Below, piece by piece: positions 17,693 to 25,623 of a DNA stretch of 64,000 nt; position 1 is the stretch's first letter; each line of letters starts with the position of its first letter. The stretch is from contig OZ220737.1 in the NCBI GenBank assembly GCA_965116935.1, positions 4,836,001 to 4,900,000 on the forward strand, in the 5' to 3' direction. The notes below the pieces were generated by a model. It searched no databases, was not told the DNA's origin, and worked only from the letters and a program-made list of their open reading frames with translations. The stretch comes from VXYL01 sp965116935 (GTDB lineage Bacteria; Pseudomonadota; Gammaproteobacteria; Pseudomonadales; Azotimanducaceae). The position numbers and the translations under genes are program-made.

Positions 17693-18000
17693 TTCTCACC
17701 AGCCCCCTACTGCGGACGACGATGCACTCGCTGCGGCTGCGCAGGTGCTCGCGCGTCCTGCGGACGCGTTCGCGCGTCCTGCGGACGGTGCACTCCAGCC
17801 GGCTCGACATAGTGCCCGGCTATGCCTGCGCGCCCTACGGGCGTTAGAAGTTCCGCTTGCGCGAAACTTCAAGGCGGTTGCTTCGCGGTCTTCCGCCGTG
17901 CCTCCTGGCACGCGGACGTGCCTCCTGGCACCCGTGCATCCGCAGCCACAGCGGCGCCTCGTCGCCCTCGCTACGAGGGCTGGTGAGAAGTGCGGGCTGG
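17682..18000. mobile_element. MITE with 21-base terminal inverted repeats, copy 1
   Basis: The left end (17682-17702, CTAGCCCGCATTTCTCACCAG without its last base listed) and the right end (17980-18000) are inverted repeats with two mismatches. The interior matches the element at 55269-55470 over about 50 bases on one side and about 90 on the other, and has an extra block of about 110 bases with its own palindrome (around 17848-17871). It has no open frame. It fills the divergent nadB-rpoE region and overlaps the rpoE start. CTAG at the ends may be a target duplication. Confidence 0.85.
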
Positions 18001-18062
18001 GGATCTCGTCTGTCAAGCTGTTTTGCGCCCCTTGCGCCCTTTACGCTAATGTGTTGTCGGAT

Positions 18063-19733
18063 ATGGACACACGTTACCAAAGCGATGTTCTGATCGTCGG
18101 CAGCGGCGCCGCCGGCCTTGCCCTTGCACTGCATCTTGCCGACAACGCCCGAGTCACAGTGCTTTCGAAAGACGAAGTGCGCGGAGGTTCCACGAATCGT
18201 GCTCAGGGCGGCGTGGCCGCGGTCACCGATGGCGACGACAGCTTCGCCTCCCACATTGCCGACACGATCGCCGCCGGCGGCGGCCTGTGCGACGAGGCGG
18301 TGGTCGAGGAAGTGGTGCGGCGCGGGCCAAGCGCCATCGACCGCATCGTTGCGCAAGGTCTCGCCTTCGACGGCGAAGATGGACGCCCGCACCTCACCCG
18401 CGAAGGCGGCCACACCCGTCGCCGCGTGCTGCACGTTGCCGACCACACCGGCCGCGCCATCGCCACCACGCTGATCGAGCATGCCAGCAGCCATCCCAAC
18501 ATCCGCATCCTCGCCGGCCGCGTCGCCATCGACGTCATCACCGCCGCACGTCTCGGCAGCCGACGCAATCGCGCCTTGGGTGCCTATGTCTTCAATCGTC
18601 ACACCGGCCAAGTGGAAGTGTTCGAGGCGCCCAGCGTCGCCTTCGCCACCGGTGGGGCAAGCAAGGTCTATCTCTACACCAGCAACCCCGACGGCGCCAC
18701 CGGCGATGGCATCGCCATGGCGTGGCGCGCCGGCTGCCGGGTGGCGAACATGGAGTTCAACCAGTTCCACCCCACCTGCCTGCACCATCCCGAGGCGCGG
18801 TCGTTCCTGATCTCGGAAGCCGTGCGGGGCGAAGGCGGCCGTCTGTTGCTGCCGGACGGCACGCCGTTCATGCAGCGATTCGATCCGCGCGGCGAACTCG
18901 CCTCGCGCGACGTGGTGGCGCGCGCCATCGACCACGAGATGAAGCGGCTCGGGGCGCCCTGCGTGCATCTCGACATCAGCCACAAGCCGGCGGCGGCCAT
19001 CGAGGCGCACTTCCCGACCATTCTCGAAGCCTGCCTGAAGGTCGGCATCGACATGCGCCGTGAGCCGATCCCCGTGGTGCCGGCGGCGCACTACACCTGC
19101 GGTGGCATCATGGTGGGCATCAACGGGCGCACCGACCTGCCAGGGCTCTACGCCATTGGCGAAGCCGCCTGCACCGGACTGCACGGCGCCAACCGGCTGG
19201 CCAGCAACTCACTGCTCGAGTGCCTCGTGCTGGCGGAAACCGCAGCCGCCGACATCCGCCGCCAACGCCGCCGTCCGGCCGAGGTGATCTCGGCCCCGGA
19301 CTGGGACGAGAGCAGAGTGACGGATTCCGACGAACAGGTGGTGCTGGCGCACAACTGGACGGAGCTTCGGCGCTTCATGTGGGACTACGTGGGCATCGTC
19401 CGCACCGACAAGCGTCTCGCGCGTGCCGCGCGCCGCATCGAGCTGCTGAAGCGCGAAATCCACGAGTACTACGCCAACCACCGGGTTTCGGCGGACCTCA
19501 TTGAACTGCGCAATCTAGTCCAGGTGGCGGCGCTCATCGTCAAGTGCGCGACCATGCGGCGCGAGAGCCGCGGATTGCATTACACGCTGGACCATCCGCA
19601 CACCTCTCCCATCGCCATGCCAAGCATCGTGCCACCGGTCAGCGACGACCCCTTGGACGTGCTCCAGCCAGCAAGGCGCGTCGCAGCCGGGCGAAGGCCT
19701 CCGGCGTCAGTCGGCCCGCGCGCATTGGGATGA
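18063..19733 (+). CDS. nadB: L-aspartate oxidase
   Basis: NadB oxidises L-aspartate to iminoaspartate, the first step of de novo NAD synthesis. From the ATG at 18063 the protein is 556 residues. It has the FAD-binding motif VGSGAAGLALALHLA (about 12-26), the substrate segment STNRAQGGVAAV (about 43-54), FNQFHPTCL, and the catalytic region EPIPVVPAAHYTCGGI (about 337-352). The C-terminus runs about 30-35 residues past the usual end (after HYTLDHP), into the antisense of ygfX. It is divergent from rpoE, as in E. coli. Confidence 0.95.
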   Translation: MDTRYQSDVLIVGSGAAGLALALHLADNARVTVLSKDEVRGGSTNRAQGGVAAVTDGDDSFASHIADTIAAGGGLCDEAVVEEVVRRGPSAIDRIVAQGLAFDGEDGRPHLTREGGHTRRRVLHVADHTGRAIATTLIEHASSHPNIRILAGRVAIDVITAARLGSRRNRALGAYVFNRHTGQVEVFEAPSVAFATGGASKVYLYTSNPDGATGDGIAMAWRAGCRVANMEFNQFHPTCLHHPEARSFLISEAVRGEGGRLLLPDGTPFMQRFDPRGELASRDVVARAIDHEMKRLGAPCVHLDISHKPAAAIEAHFPTILEACLKVGIDMRREPIPVVPAAHYTCGGIMVGINGRTDLPGLYAIGEAACTGLHGANRLASNSLLECLVLAETAAADIRRQRRRPAEVISAPDWDESRVTDSDEQVVLAHNWTELRRFMWDYVGIVRTDKRLARAARRIELLKREIHEYYANHRVSADLIELRNLVQVAALIVKCATMRRESRGLHYTLDHPHTSPIAMPSIVPPVSDDPLDVLQPARRVAAGRRPPASVGPRALG

Positions 19734-20061
19734 TCCGCCGCCGGGTGCGAACCACCACCAGGCGGTCCGTCATCCACAAAGGCGAAGCCACAGCCACGGG
19801 AACCGGGTTGGCTGGGGTCGACTCCGGCGCCAGAATCACCACCCGATCGTCAACAAAGCGAAACCGCCACACCTCCCGCCCCGCAAGCGCGCGCCCATGC
19901 CAAGCGAGCGACAGCCCCGCCACGACCACGGCCAGCCAACCGAACCAGGCGACCCAAGGTGCGGCAAGCAGAACGTGAATGACCGCCACAACGGCGAACC
20001 ATTCTCCATCGGGCCACCACCGAACCTCATCCGCGGCCTCCACCAACGTCGCTTCTTCCAT
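19639..20061 (-). CDS. ygfX: YgfX-family membrane protein
   Basis: This 140-residue protein has two adjacent hydrophobic helices (about 22-52, FAVVAVIHVLLAAPW and WLAVVVAGLSLAW) and a soluble C-terminal part with strands (WRFRFVDDRVVIL). YgfX (CptA) is a small inner-membrane protein encoded next to SdhE in enterobacteria. It has been described as a toxin acting on cytoskeletal proteins, and its role elsewhere is unclear. It lies 14 bases after sdhE. Its last 95 bases overlap the end of nadB on the other strand. Confidence 0.75.
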   Translation of the reverse strand: MEEATLVEAADEVRWWPDGEWFAVVAVIHVLLAAPWVAWFGWLAVVVAGLSLAWHGRALAGREVWRFRFVDDRVVILAPESTPANPVPVAVASPLWMTDRLVVVRTRRRIIPMRAGRLTPEAFARLRRALLAGARPRGRR

Positions 20062-20075
20062 TGCGGGGTGAGCAG

Positions 20076-20351
20076 CTACGGCTCCAACTTGCCGCGGTTG
20101 AACTCGCGAATGGCCTCCACCACGACGTCAAACTCCTGCGGTGGCGACTCCCGTTCGCGCAGCCAGTCGAGCACGACCCAATCGTCGCACTCGAGCAGCG
20201 CCCGGTAGTCTGCCTGCAAGGGCCCTGGCAGCGTCGGGTAGCGCTTGTCGGCAAAGCCCACGAGCAGCAGGTCCAGCTCCAGCATCCCCCGGCGGCTGCG
20301 CCAGCGCACTCGTTCGCAGTCGGCGCGGGCGGGGTCGTTCCTTGTGTCCAT
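20076..20351 (-). CDS. sdhE: Succinate dehydrogenase assembly factor SdhE
   Basis: SdhE (YgfY/CptB, Sdh5 family) promotes covalent flavin attachment to succinate dehydrogenase and fumarate reductase. The 91-residue product has the conserved RGMLELDLLL motif (about 20-29; family R-G-x-x-E) and WLRERESPPQEF near the C-terminus. The ATG ending at 20351 is chosen to give the usual length. It is divergent from ygfZ with only 24 bases between the start codons, the arrangement known in gammaproteobacteria. Confidence 0.92.
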   Translation of the reverse strand: MDTRNDPARADCERVRWRSRRGMLELDLLLVGFADKRYPTLPGPLQADYRALLECDDWVVLDWLRERESPPQEFDVVVEAIREFNRGKLEP

Positions 20352-20375
20352 CGTCTGGCTGCTACACTTTCCTAC

Positions 20376-21092
20376 ATGGCCGACACAGAACCCACCAGAA
20401 GCCGCGTCCCCAATCTCGCTGCCCTGCAGTTGGCGGGCGCGGATGCGGCGCAGTTCCTGCAAGGGTATCTCACCGCCGACATGACCGAGATCAAGCCGAA
20501 CGCGGGCCTGCCGATGGCGTGGTGCACGCTCAAGGGACGGGTACTGGCAAACGGCTGGGTTGCTGGCACTTCGGAGGCCGTGACGCTGCTCGTGGACGGC
20601 TCTGTGGCCGACGCCCTCGAACGCGAAATGCGCAAATACCTGCTGTTCTCCCGCTCGAAACTGGAGCGGGCTGTACTGCCGCCGGAACTTGCCTTGCGGC
20701 CCACCGCAGGCCGTGCCGGCGACGATGTCCAAGCGCTCGCAGACGCCCTTGCCGAGGCGGCGTTCGTGGTCGTCAATGCGGACACATCCGAGTCGTTCCT
20801 GCCGCAGATGATTGGCCTCACCGACATCGGCGCCGTCAGCTTCGCCAAGGGCTGCTATCTCGGCCAGGAAGTGGTCGCGCGCGCCGAGCACCGAGGCGAG
20901 GTGAAGGTTCGGCTCAGACGCTACGAAGCGTCAGGCAACACCCCTCCGGCCATCGGCGACGACTTGCTGGACGGAACGCGCCGCGTCGGCACCGTGGTCG
21001 GCGTTGGTGCCGGCATTGTGCTCGCGGCCACTCGCAGCGCATCCGCCCAACTCGAAGCCGCCGACGGTTCGTCCCTCAAGCTCGCGGCTTGA
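20376..21092 (+). CDS. ygfZ: Folate-binding protein YgfZ
   Basis: YgfZ is a folate-dependent protein related to GcvT that supports iron-sulfur enzymes such as MiaB. The 238-residue product has the signature KGCYLGQEVVAR (about 158-169), which contains the conserved cysteine, and the aminomethyltransferase-like folate domain before it (FLQGYLTADMTEIKP). It is slightly shorter than E. coli YgfZ (326 residues) through a shortened middle part. The next gene, metY, starts 2 bases after its stop. Confidence 0.93.
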   Translation: MADTEPTRSRVPNLAALQLAGADAAQFLQGYLTADMTEIKPNAGLPMAWCTLKGRVLANGWVAGTSEAVTLLVDGSVADALEREMRKYLLFSRSKLERAVLPPELALRPTAGRAGDDVQALADALAEAAFVVVNADTSESFLPQMIGLTDIGAVSFAKGCYLGQEVVARAEHRGEVKVRLRRYEASGNTPPAIGDDLLDGTRRVGTVVGVGAGIVLAATRSASAQLEAADGSSLKLAA

Positions 21093-21094
21093 GC

Positions 21095-22393
21095 ATGTCC
21101 GAGGAACACCGGCCCGACCGCGAGTTCGGCTTCCACACCCGCTCCATTCATGCCGGCGCACGGCCCGACCCCACCACCGGCGCCCGCGCCATCCCCATAT
21201 TCCAAACGACAAGCTATGTCTTCGAGGACCCGGAGTCCGCCGCCGCCTATTTCAACCTGCAGGAATACGGCAACACCTATTCCCGCATCATGAATCCCAC
21301 CGTGGCGGCGTTCGAGGAACGGCTTTCCAACCTCGAAGGCGGCATTGGTGCCGTGGCGTTCGCGAGCGGTCTTGCGGCGCAGTCATCGGCCCTGTTCACC
21401 CTGCTTGCACCCGGCGATCATGTGGTGGCGAGCGCCGCCCTTTACGGCGGCACGGTGACCCAGCTCAAGCACCTCGAACGCAAGCTCTCGCTGGATGTCA
21501 CCTTCGTCGACCCAGACCGGCCGCAGAACTGGGCCGATGCGGTGCGGGAAGAAACCAAGCTGCTCTTCGGCGAAACCATCGGCAACCCTGGCGGCAACGT
21601 GCTCGACATCGAGGCCATCGCCAACGTTGCCCACGACGCTGGCGCGCCGCTGTTGGTGGACAACACCTTCGCCACCCCTTGGCTCTGCCGCCCGCTCGAC
21701 TGGGGCGCGGACATCGTCGTGCATTCCGCCACCAAGTTCCTCGGCGGCCACGGCACCAGCATCGGCGGTGCGGTGGTGGATGCCGGCGAGTTCGACTGGT
21801 CCAACGGCCGCTTCCCCATCATCGCCGAGCCGTCGCCGGCCTACCACGGACTCGCCTTCCACGAGACCTTCGGCACCTATGGCTACCTGATGAAGCTGCG
21901 CGCCGAGACGCTGCGCGACTTGGGCGGTGCCATGAGCCCGTTCAACGCCTTCCTGTTCCTGCAAGGGATCGAGACGTTGGGGCTGCGCATGGACCGCCAC
22001 GTCAGCAACGCCCGCACCATCGCCGCGTGGCTGGCAGAGCGCGACGACGTGACCGAGGTGCGCTATGCGGGCCTCGCCGCCTCAAAGTACCAGGGGCTCG
22101 TGGCCAAGTACCTCCCCCGAGGCGCTGGTGCCGTGTTCTGCTTCGATCTTGACGGCGGCCGTCAAGCCGGCCAGGACTTCATCCGCGGCGTGCGCCTGTT
22201 TTCCCACCTCGCCAACGTCGGCGACGCCAAGAGCCTCATCATCCACCCGGCGAGCACCACCCACCGCCAGCTTAACGACGACGAACTCGCCGCCGCCGGC
22301 ATCGGCCCCGGCACCATCCGCCTCTCCATCGGCCTCGAGGACGCGCAAGACCTCCTCTGGGACCTCGAACAAGGATTCGCGCAAATTGGCTGA
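21095..22393 (+). CDS. metY: O-acetylhomoserine sulfhydrylase
   Basis: This PLP enzyme of the Cys/Met metabolism family (432 residues) makes homocysteine from O-acetylhomoserine and sulfide. Family features are RSIHAGARPDPTTGARAIPI at the N-terminus, YSRIMNPTVAAFEERLSNLE, the PLP phosphate and ring-stacking region (GDHVVASAALYGGT), and the Schiff-base lysine in VVHSATKFLGGHGTSIGG (about 208-225). The C-terminal ASTTHRQL motif is present. It forms an operon with ygfZ and the CoA-binding protein. Homocysteine made here can feed metH. Confidence 0.95.
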   Translation: MSEEHRPDREFGFHTRSIHAGARPDPTTGARAIPIFQTTSYVFEDPESAAAYFNLQEYGNTYSRIMNPTVAAFEERLSNLEGGIGAVAFASGLAAQSSALFTLLAPGDHVVASAALYGGTVTQLKHLERKLSLDVTFVDPDRPQNWADAVREETKLLFGETIGNPGGNVLDIEAIANVAHDAGAPLLVDNTFATPWLCRPLDWGADIVVHSATKFLGGHGTSIGGAVVDAGEFDWSNGRFPIIAEPSPAYHGLAFHETFGTYGYLMKLRAETLRDLGGAMSPFNAFLFLQGIETLGLRMDRHVSNARTIAAWLAERDDVTEVRYAGLAASKYQGLVAKYLPRGAGAVFCFDLDGGRQAGQDFIRGVRLFSHLANVGDAKSLIIHPASTTHRQLNDDELAAAGIGPGTIRLSIGLEDAQDLLWDLEQGFAQIG

Positions 22394-22877
22394 AATCGAC
22401 AACATCCAGGTGTGGCAGGATCCCGAAACCATCCAGACCATCCTCCACAACGCCCAAACCGTGGCCATCGTCGGGCTCTCCTCGAATCCCTTGCGCGCCA
22501 GCAACTTCGTCGGCTTCTACGCCCGTCGCCACGGCTACCGGGTCATCCCGGTCAACCCCCGCGAAACCGAAGTGTTCGGCGAACGCTCCTGGCCAAGCCT
22601 CAGCGAAATCCCGGAGCCGGTGGACGTGGTGGACGTGTTCCGCGCGCCAGACGCCGTGCCGGCCATCGTGGAGGAGTCCATCGCCATCAACGCCAAGGCC
22701 CTGTGGCTACAGTTCGGCGTGATCCACGAAGAGGCCGCCACCCAGGCCCGCGATGCCGGCATGGACGTGGTGATGGACCGCTGCCTGAAGATCGAACACG
22801 CCCGCTACATCGGCCGCATGCACGTCCTCGGCTTCAACACCAACACCCTGTCGGCAAGGCGCGAAGCCCCGGTCTAG
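22386..22877 (+). CDS. CoA-binding domain protein
   Basis: This 163-residue protein has a single Rossmann-type CoA-binding domain like the N-terminal part of succinyl-CoA synthetase alpha and E. coli YccU (VAIVGLSSNPLRASNFVGFY at about 22-41; GYRVIPVNPRETEVFG; WLQFGVIHEEAA). The ligand in the stand-alone family is not established. The start chosen is the TTG at 22386, inside the metY end, with AAGGA at about 22370-22374. Pairing with metY is common, which suggests a role linked to acyl-CoA supply or to sulfur metabolism. Confidence 0.85.
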   Translation: MAEIDNIQVWQDPETIQTILHNAQTVAIVGLSSNPLRASNFVGFYARRHGYRVIPVNPRETEVFGERSWPSLSEIPEPVDVVDVFRAPDAVPAIVEESIAINAKALWLQFGVIHEEAATQARDAGMDVVMDRCLKIEHARYIGRMHVLGFNTNTLSARREAPV

Positions 22878-22880
22878 TTT

Positions 22881-22990
22881 GGAGCGAGGGCGTCTCGCCC
22901 TCGTACGCGCCGACAGGCGCGAGGTCCGTGGAACAGCATTCGCCCATGACGCGCCTTACGGCGCGCGCGAGGGCGAGACGCCCTCGCCCC
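22881..22990. repeat. REPIN-like element, GGAG family
   Basis: The arms GGAGCGAGGGCGTCTCG... at 22881-22903 and ...CGAGACGCCCTCGCCCC at 22968-22990 are inverted copies. Each arm folds on itself (CGAGGGCG with CGCCCTCG). The inner 65 bases hold two more short hairpins (around 22904-22920 and 22950-22965). It lies between the CoA-binding gene and the TPP riboswitch, so it may terminate the first transcript. Confidence 0.75.
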
Positions 22991-23071
22991 AAAAAGGCCC
23001 CCGAGCAACCGGTGCCAGTTCCTCCGAACCGGGCGGTGTCGAGAGCCGGAATCCTGTAAGATTGGCGGCAG

Positions 23072-23156
23072 ACCCAAGGGGTGGCCACAAGCCTGAGACG
23101 CGGATTGAAGCCGCGGACCCTTTGAACCTGAACCGGGTAATGCCGGCGGAGGGATA
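23072..23156 (+). ncRNA. TPP riboswitch (THI element)
   Basis: The sequence has the conserved thi-box pieces in order: GGGG at 23078-23081, CTGAGA at 23093-23098, ACCCTTTGAACCTG at 23117-23130, then GGGTAATGCCGGCGGAGGGA at about 23134-23153. The variable P3 stem (GCGGATTGAAGCCGC) is paired. The element senses thiamine pyrophosphate and normally lowers expression of the gene behind it. That gene is a TonB-dependent receptor 48 bases downstream, which points to outer-membrane uptake of thiamine or a precursor. Confidence 0.95.
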
Positions 23157-23177
23157 GGGCGCCAGAACCAAGGCATC

Positions 23178-23200
23178 TCTCCTCCGCCGCTACAGGAGGA
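23178..23200 (+). promoter_or_regulatory. Putative expression platform: SD-sequestering hairpin
   Basis: CTCCT/CCTCC at 23179-23185 can pair with AGGAGG at 23194-23199, the ribosome-binding site of the receptor gene, with a loop of about 9 bases. This would let the TPP riboswitch control translation start. It is inferred from complementarity only. Confidence 0.55.
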
Positions 23201-23204
23201 CGAG

Positions 23205-25310
23205 ATGAAGAGATTCCCCGCCATCCCTCGAAGCGCCACATTGGAATTGGCGCTCATCGTTGCGGCGCTGCCGGCACTCGCCGAGTCGGCAGAGGACGAG
23301 GCATCTGCCGATTCGCCCGAAATCGAAGAGATCGTCGTTACCGCGACGTTTCGCGGCGATGACCTATACGGCGTGCCGGCAAGCATTGGCGTCGTGGGCG
23401 CTGACGAGGTTGCCCGGCGCGGCGCCACGCACCTCGAAGAGATTCTCGGCATGATCCCCAACGTCAATTACTCGAAGGGGGCTTCGCGAGCGCGGTTCCT
23501 GCAGATTCGCGGCATTGGCGAACGAGGGCAGTTCAGCGAACCGCTCAACTCTTCGGTGGGCTTGATCGTCGACGGCGTCGATCTTTCCGGCATTGGCACC
23601 GTGGCGACCCTGTTCGATGTCGAACAGGCGGAGGTGCTGCGGGGGCCGCAGGGCACGCGATATGGCGCGAACGCGCTCGCGGGCCTCGTGAACGTGGTGA
23701 CGCGGGCACCCACTGCCACACCCGAGGGCCAGATGGAACTCGCCGCCGGCAACTACGGCGCGATGGGCGTCGGCGCGGTGGTTTCAGGACCCTTGAGCGA
23801 AAACGCTCGTGGCCGGCTCGCTGCGCGCGTGGATCGGGCGGACGGGTTCATGGAAAACCGTCACTTGGGTGCGGACGACACCGACAACACCGACGAGACG
23901 TTGCTGCGCGGCAAGCTCTCCTTGGATGCCGGCGAATCCACAACCATCGACCTCACCGCCGGCTACATCGATGCCAACAACGGCTACGATGCGTTTTCAC
24001 TCGACAACACGCGCGTCACGCTGGCCGACGAGCCGGGGCACGACACCCAGCAAACAACCTACGCTTCCGCCGGTGTCAAGTGGGACGACAACCCGGCCTT
24101 CACGGCGCTGGCGCACGTTGGCGTCGCCGCGTCGGACATGGCCTACGGCTATGACGCCGACTGGGTGCATGTCGGCTTCCATCCGTGGGAGTACTCGGGC
24201 ACCGACGACTATCGGCGCGACCGCAACACCTTGACCGCGGAGCTGCGTCTGGTCTCGAAGCCGGGTGCGGAGATATGGGGCCGCGGCACGGCCTGGTCCT
24301 TCGGTGCCTACACATTGCGTCAGGACGTGGCTCTGACGCGGCAATCGACGTTCATCGACTCGGACTTCACGAGCGACTACGAAGTGGGACGTTTTGCCGT
24401 GTTCGGTCAGACAGAGACGGCCCTCGACGCCAAATCCACCTTGACGATGGGCCTGCGCCTAGAGCGACACTCGTCGTCCTACGACGACAGCGACCGCGCA
24501 AGCTTCTCCCCGGGCGACAACCTGATGGGAGGACGCCTCGCCTACGACCGCGCGCTCGGTGCGGGGGTGGTCGGCTACGGCTCGATTTCGCGCGGCTACA
24601 AGGCCGGCGGCTTCAACATCGACGGCACCTTGCCGGTTGATCTGCGCGAGTACGATCCGGAAGTGCTGTGGAACTTCGAGGCGGGACTCAAGGTGCGAGC
24701 GATGGCGAGGCGCCTGAGTCTTCGCGCCGCGATCTTCGAAATGCGCCGAGACGACGTGCAGATCGACAGCTCCATCGTCTTCTTCCACGAAGACGGCGGC
24801 GCGGAGTTCATCGACTTCGTCGGCAATGCGGCCGAGGGCGTGAACCGAGGCGTCGAGGTGGACATGGAGTTCGCGGCCACCGATGCGGTGTCGCTCCATG
24901 CCCGGCTTGGTCTTTTGCACTCCGAGTACGACGACTACATCAACGGCGAGGGCGAGGATCTCAGCGGTCGCGGGCAGGCACACGCACCCGGCTACCAGTT
25001 CAGCTTGGGCGCGAGTTTCGCGTTCGGCGAAGGGTACTTCGCAGAGCTGAGCCTGGACGGACGCGACGAGTTTTACTTCTCCGACAGCCATGACGAAAAG
25101 TCGGTGCCCTATGAACTCCTGAACGCGAGTTTCGGCTATCGGGGCAGCAACTGGTCGGTGACGGCATGGGCACGCAACATCACCGACGAGGACTATTTCG
25201 TGCGCGGCTTCTACTTCGGCAACGACCCACGTGACGGCTACACAGACCGCGGCTTCACGCAGTTCGGCGAACCGCAACGCTTCGGCGTTACGGCAAGCCG
25301 TTCCTGGTAG
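23205..25310 (+). CDS. TonB-dependent receptor, thiamine-regulated
   Basis: This 701-residue outer-membrane receptor has a signal peptide ending near ALPALAES. A TonB-box-like segment follows (IEEIVVTATFR at about 42-52), then the plug domain (ADEVARRGATHLEEILGMIP; LRGPQGTRYGANALAGLVNV) and a 22-strand barrel that ends in an aromatic residue (SRSW). The plug resembles receptors for complex organic substrates rather than siderophores. The TPP riboswitch immediately upstream suggests thiamine, its phosphates or a pyrimidine or thiazole precursor as substrate. The ribosome-binding site is GGAGG at 23195. No inner-membrane thiamine transporter gene lies nearby. Confidence 0.93.
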   Translation: MKRFPAIPRSATLELALIVAALPALAESAEDEASADSPEIEEIVVTATFRGDDLYGVPASIGVVGADEVARRGATHLEEILGMIPNVNYSKGASRARFLQIRGIGERGQFSEPLNSSVGLIVDGVDLSGIGTVATLFDVEQAEVLRGPQGTRYGANALAGLVNVVTRAPTATPEGQMELAAGNYGAMGVGAVVSGPLSENARGRLAARVDRADGFMENRHLGADDTDNTDETLLRGKLSLDAGESTTIDLTAGYIDANNGYDAFSLDNTRVTLADEPGHDTQQTTYASAGVKWDDNPAFTALAHVGVAASDMAYGYDADWVHVGFHPWEYSGTDDYRRDRNTLTAELRLVSKPGAEIWGRGTAWSFGAYTLRQDVALTRQSTFIDSDFTSDYEVGRFAVFGQTETALDAKSTLTMGLRLERHSSSYDDSDRASFSPGDNLMGGRLAYDRALGAGVVGYGSISRGYKAGGFNIDGTLPVDLREYDPEVLWNFEAGLKVRAMARRLSLRAAIFEMRRDDVQIDSSIVFFHEDGGAEFIDFVGNAAEGVNRGVEVDMEFAATDAVSLHARLGLLHSEYDDYINGEGEDLSGRGQAHAPGYQFSLGASFAFGEGYFAELSLDGRDEFYFSDSHDEKSVPYELLNASFGYRGSNWSVTAWARNITDEDYFVRGFYFGNDPRDGYTDRGFTQFGEPQRFGVTASRSW

Positions 25311-25331
25311 CTAGTCGCAAGGCACGTGGCT

Positions 25332-25420
25332 CGTAGGGCGAGGCTTGTCCCCGCCCGTTTCGGCATCGAAAGGCGTCGGTTCAACCGGTACGGGCGACCA
25401 CAAGGGTCGCCCCTACGGGC
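25332..25420. repeat. REPIN-like element, GTAG family
   Basis: The left arm at 25332-25362 (GTAGGGCGAGGCTTG, then CCCCGCCC) and the right arm at 25391-25420 (GGGCGACCACAAGGGTCGCC, then CCTACGGG) are inverted relative to each other, with about 28 bases between. The right arm is the same sequence as the arms at 2491-2523. It lies just after the receptor gene. Confidence 0.7.
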
Positions 25421-25469
25421 GCTTGCCCATCGCCGAAATCCGAAAGGCTGCCATTGAAGGAACAAATGG

Positions 25470-25590
25470 CCTTCGGAGGGAAGGCATTCTGCCTTCCCTG
25501 GCCGACAGGCACCCTTCCTCTTGGCAATGGGTAGCGCCAGAGCGCCGCGTTCGCGGCGCTAGGGAAGGCAGAATGCCTTCCCTCCGAAGG
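25470..25590. repeat. REPIN-like element, GGAGGGAAGGC family, copy 1
   Basis: Positions 25470-25499 and 25561-25590 are perfect 30-base inverted repeats. Each arm is palindromic (GGGAAGGCATTCTGCCTTCCC) and adjoins GGAG. The inner 61 bases include a GCGCCGC...GCGGCGC hairpin. A second copy is at 34265-34382. The 3' end of the next gene (minus strand) is 34 bases on. Confidence 0.8.
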
Positions 25591-25623
25591 TCCTTACCAC
25601 CACCAAGTGTTGGGGCAAGGACG

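Noticed and set aside
17836..17880. GGAACTT on the minus strand inside the MITE as a sigma-E -35 box for rpoE
   Set aside because: No TCTGA-like -10 lies about 16 bases on, and the motif is one arm of a palindrome in the element, so it is probably chance.
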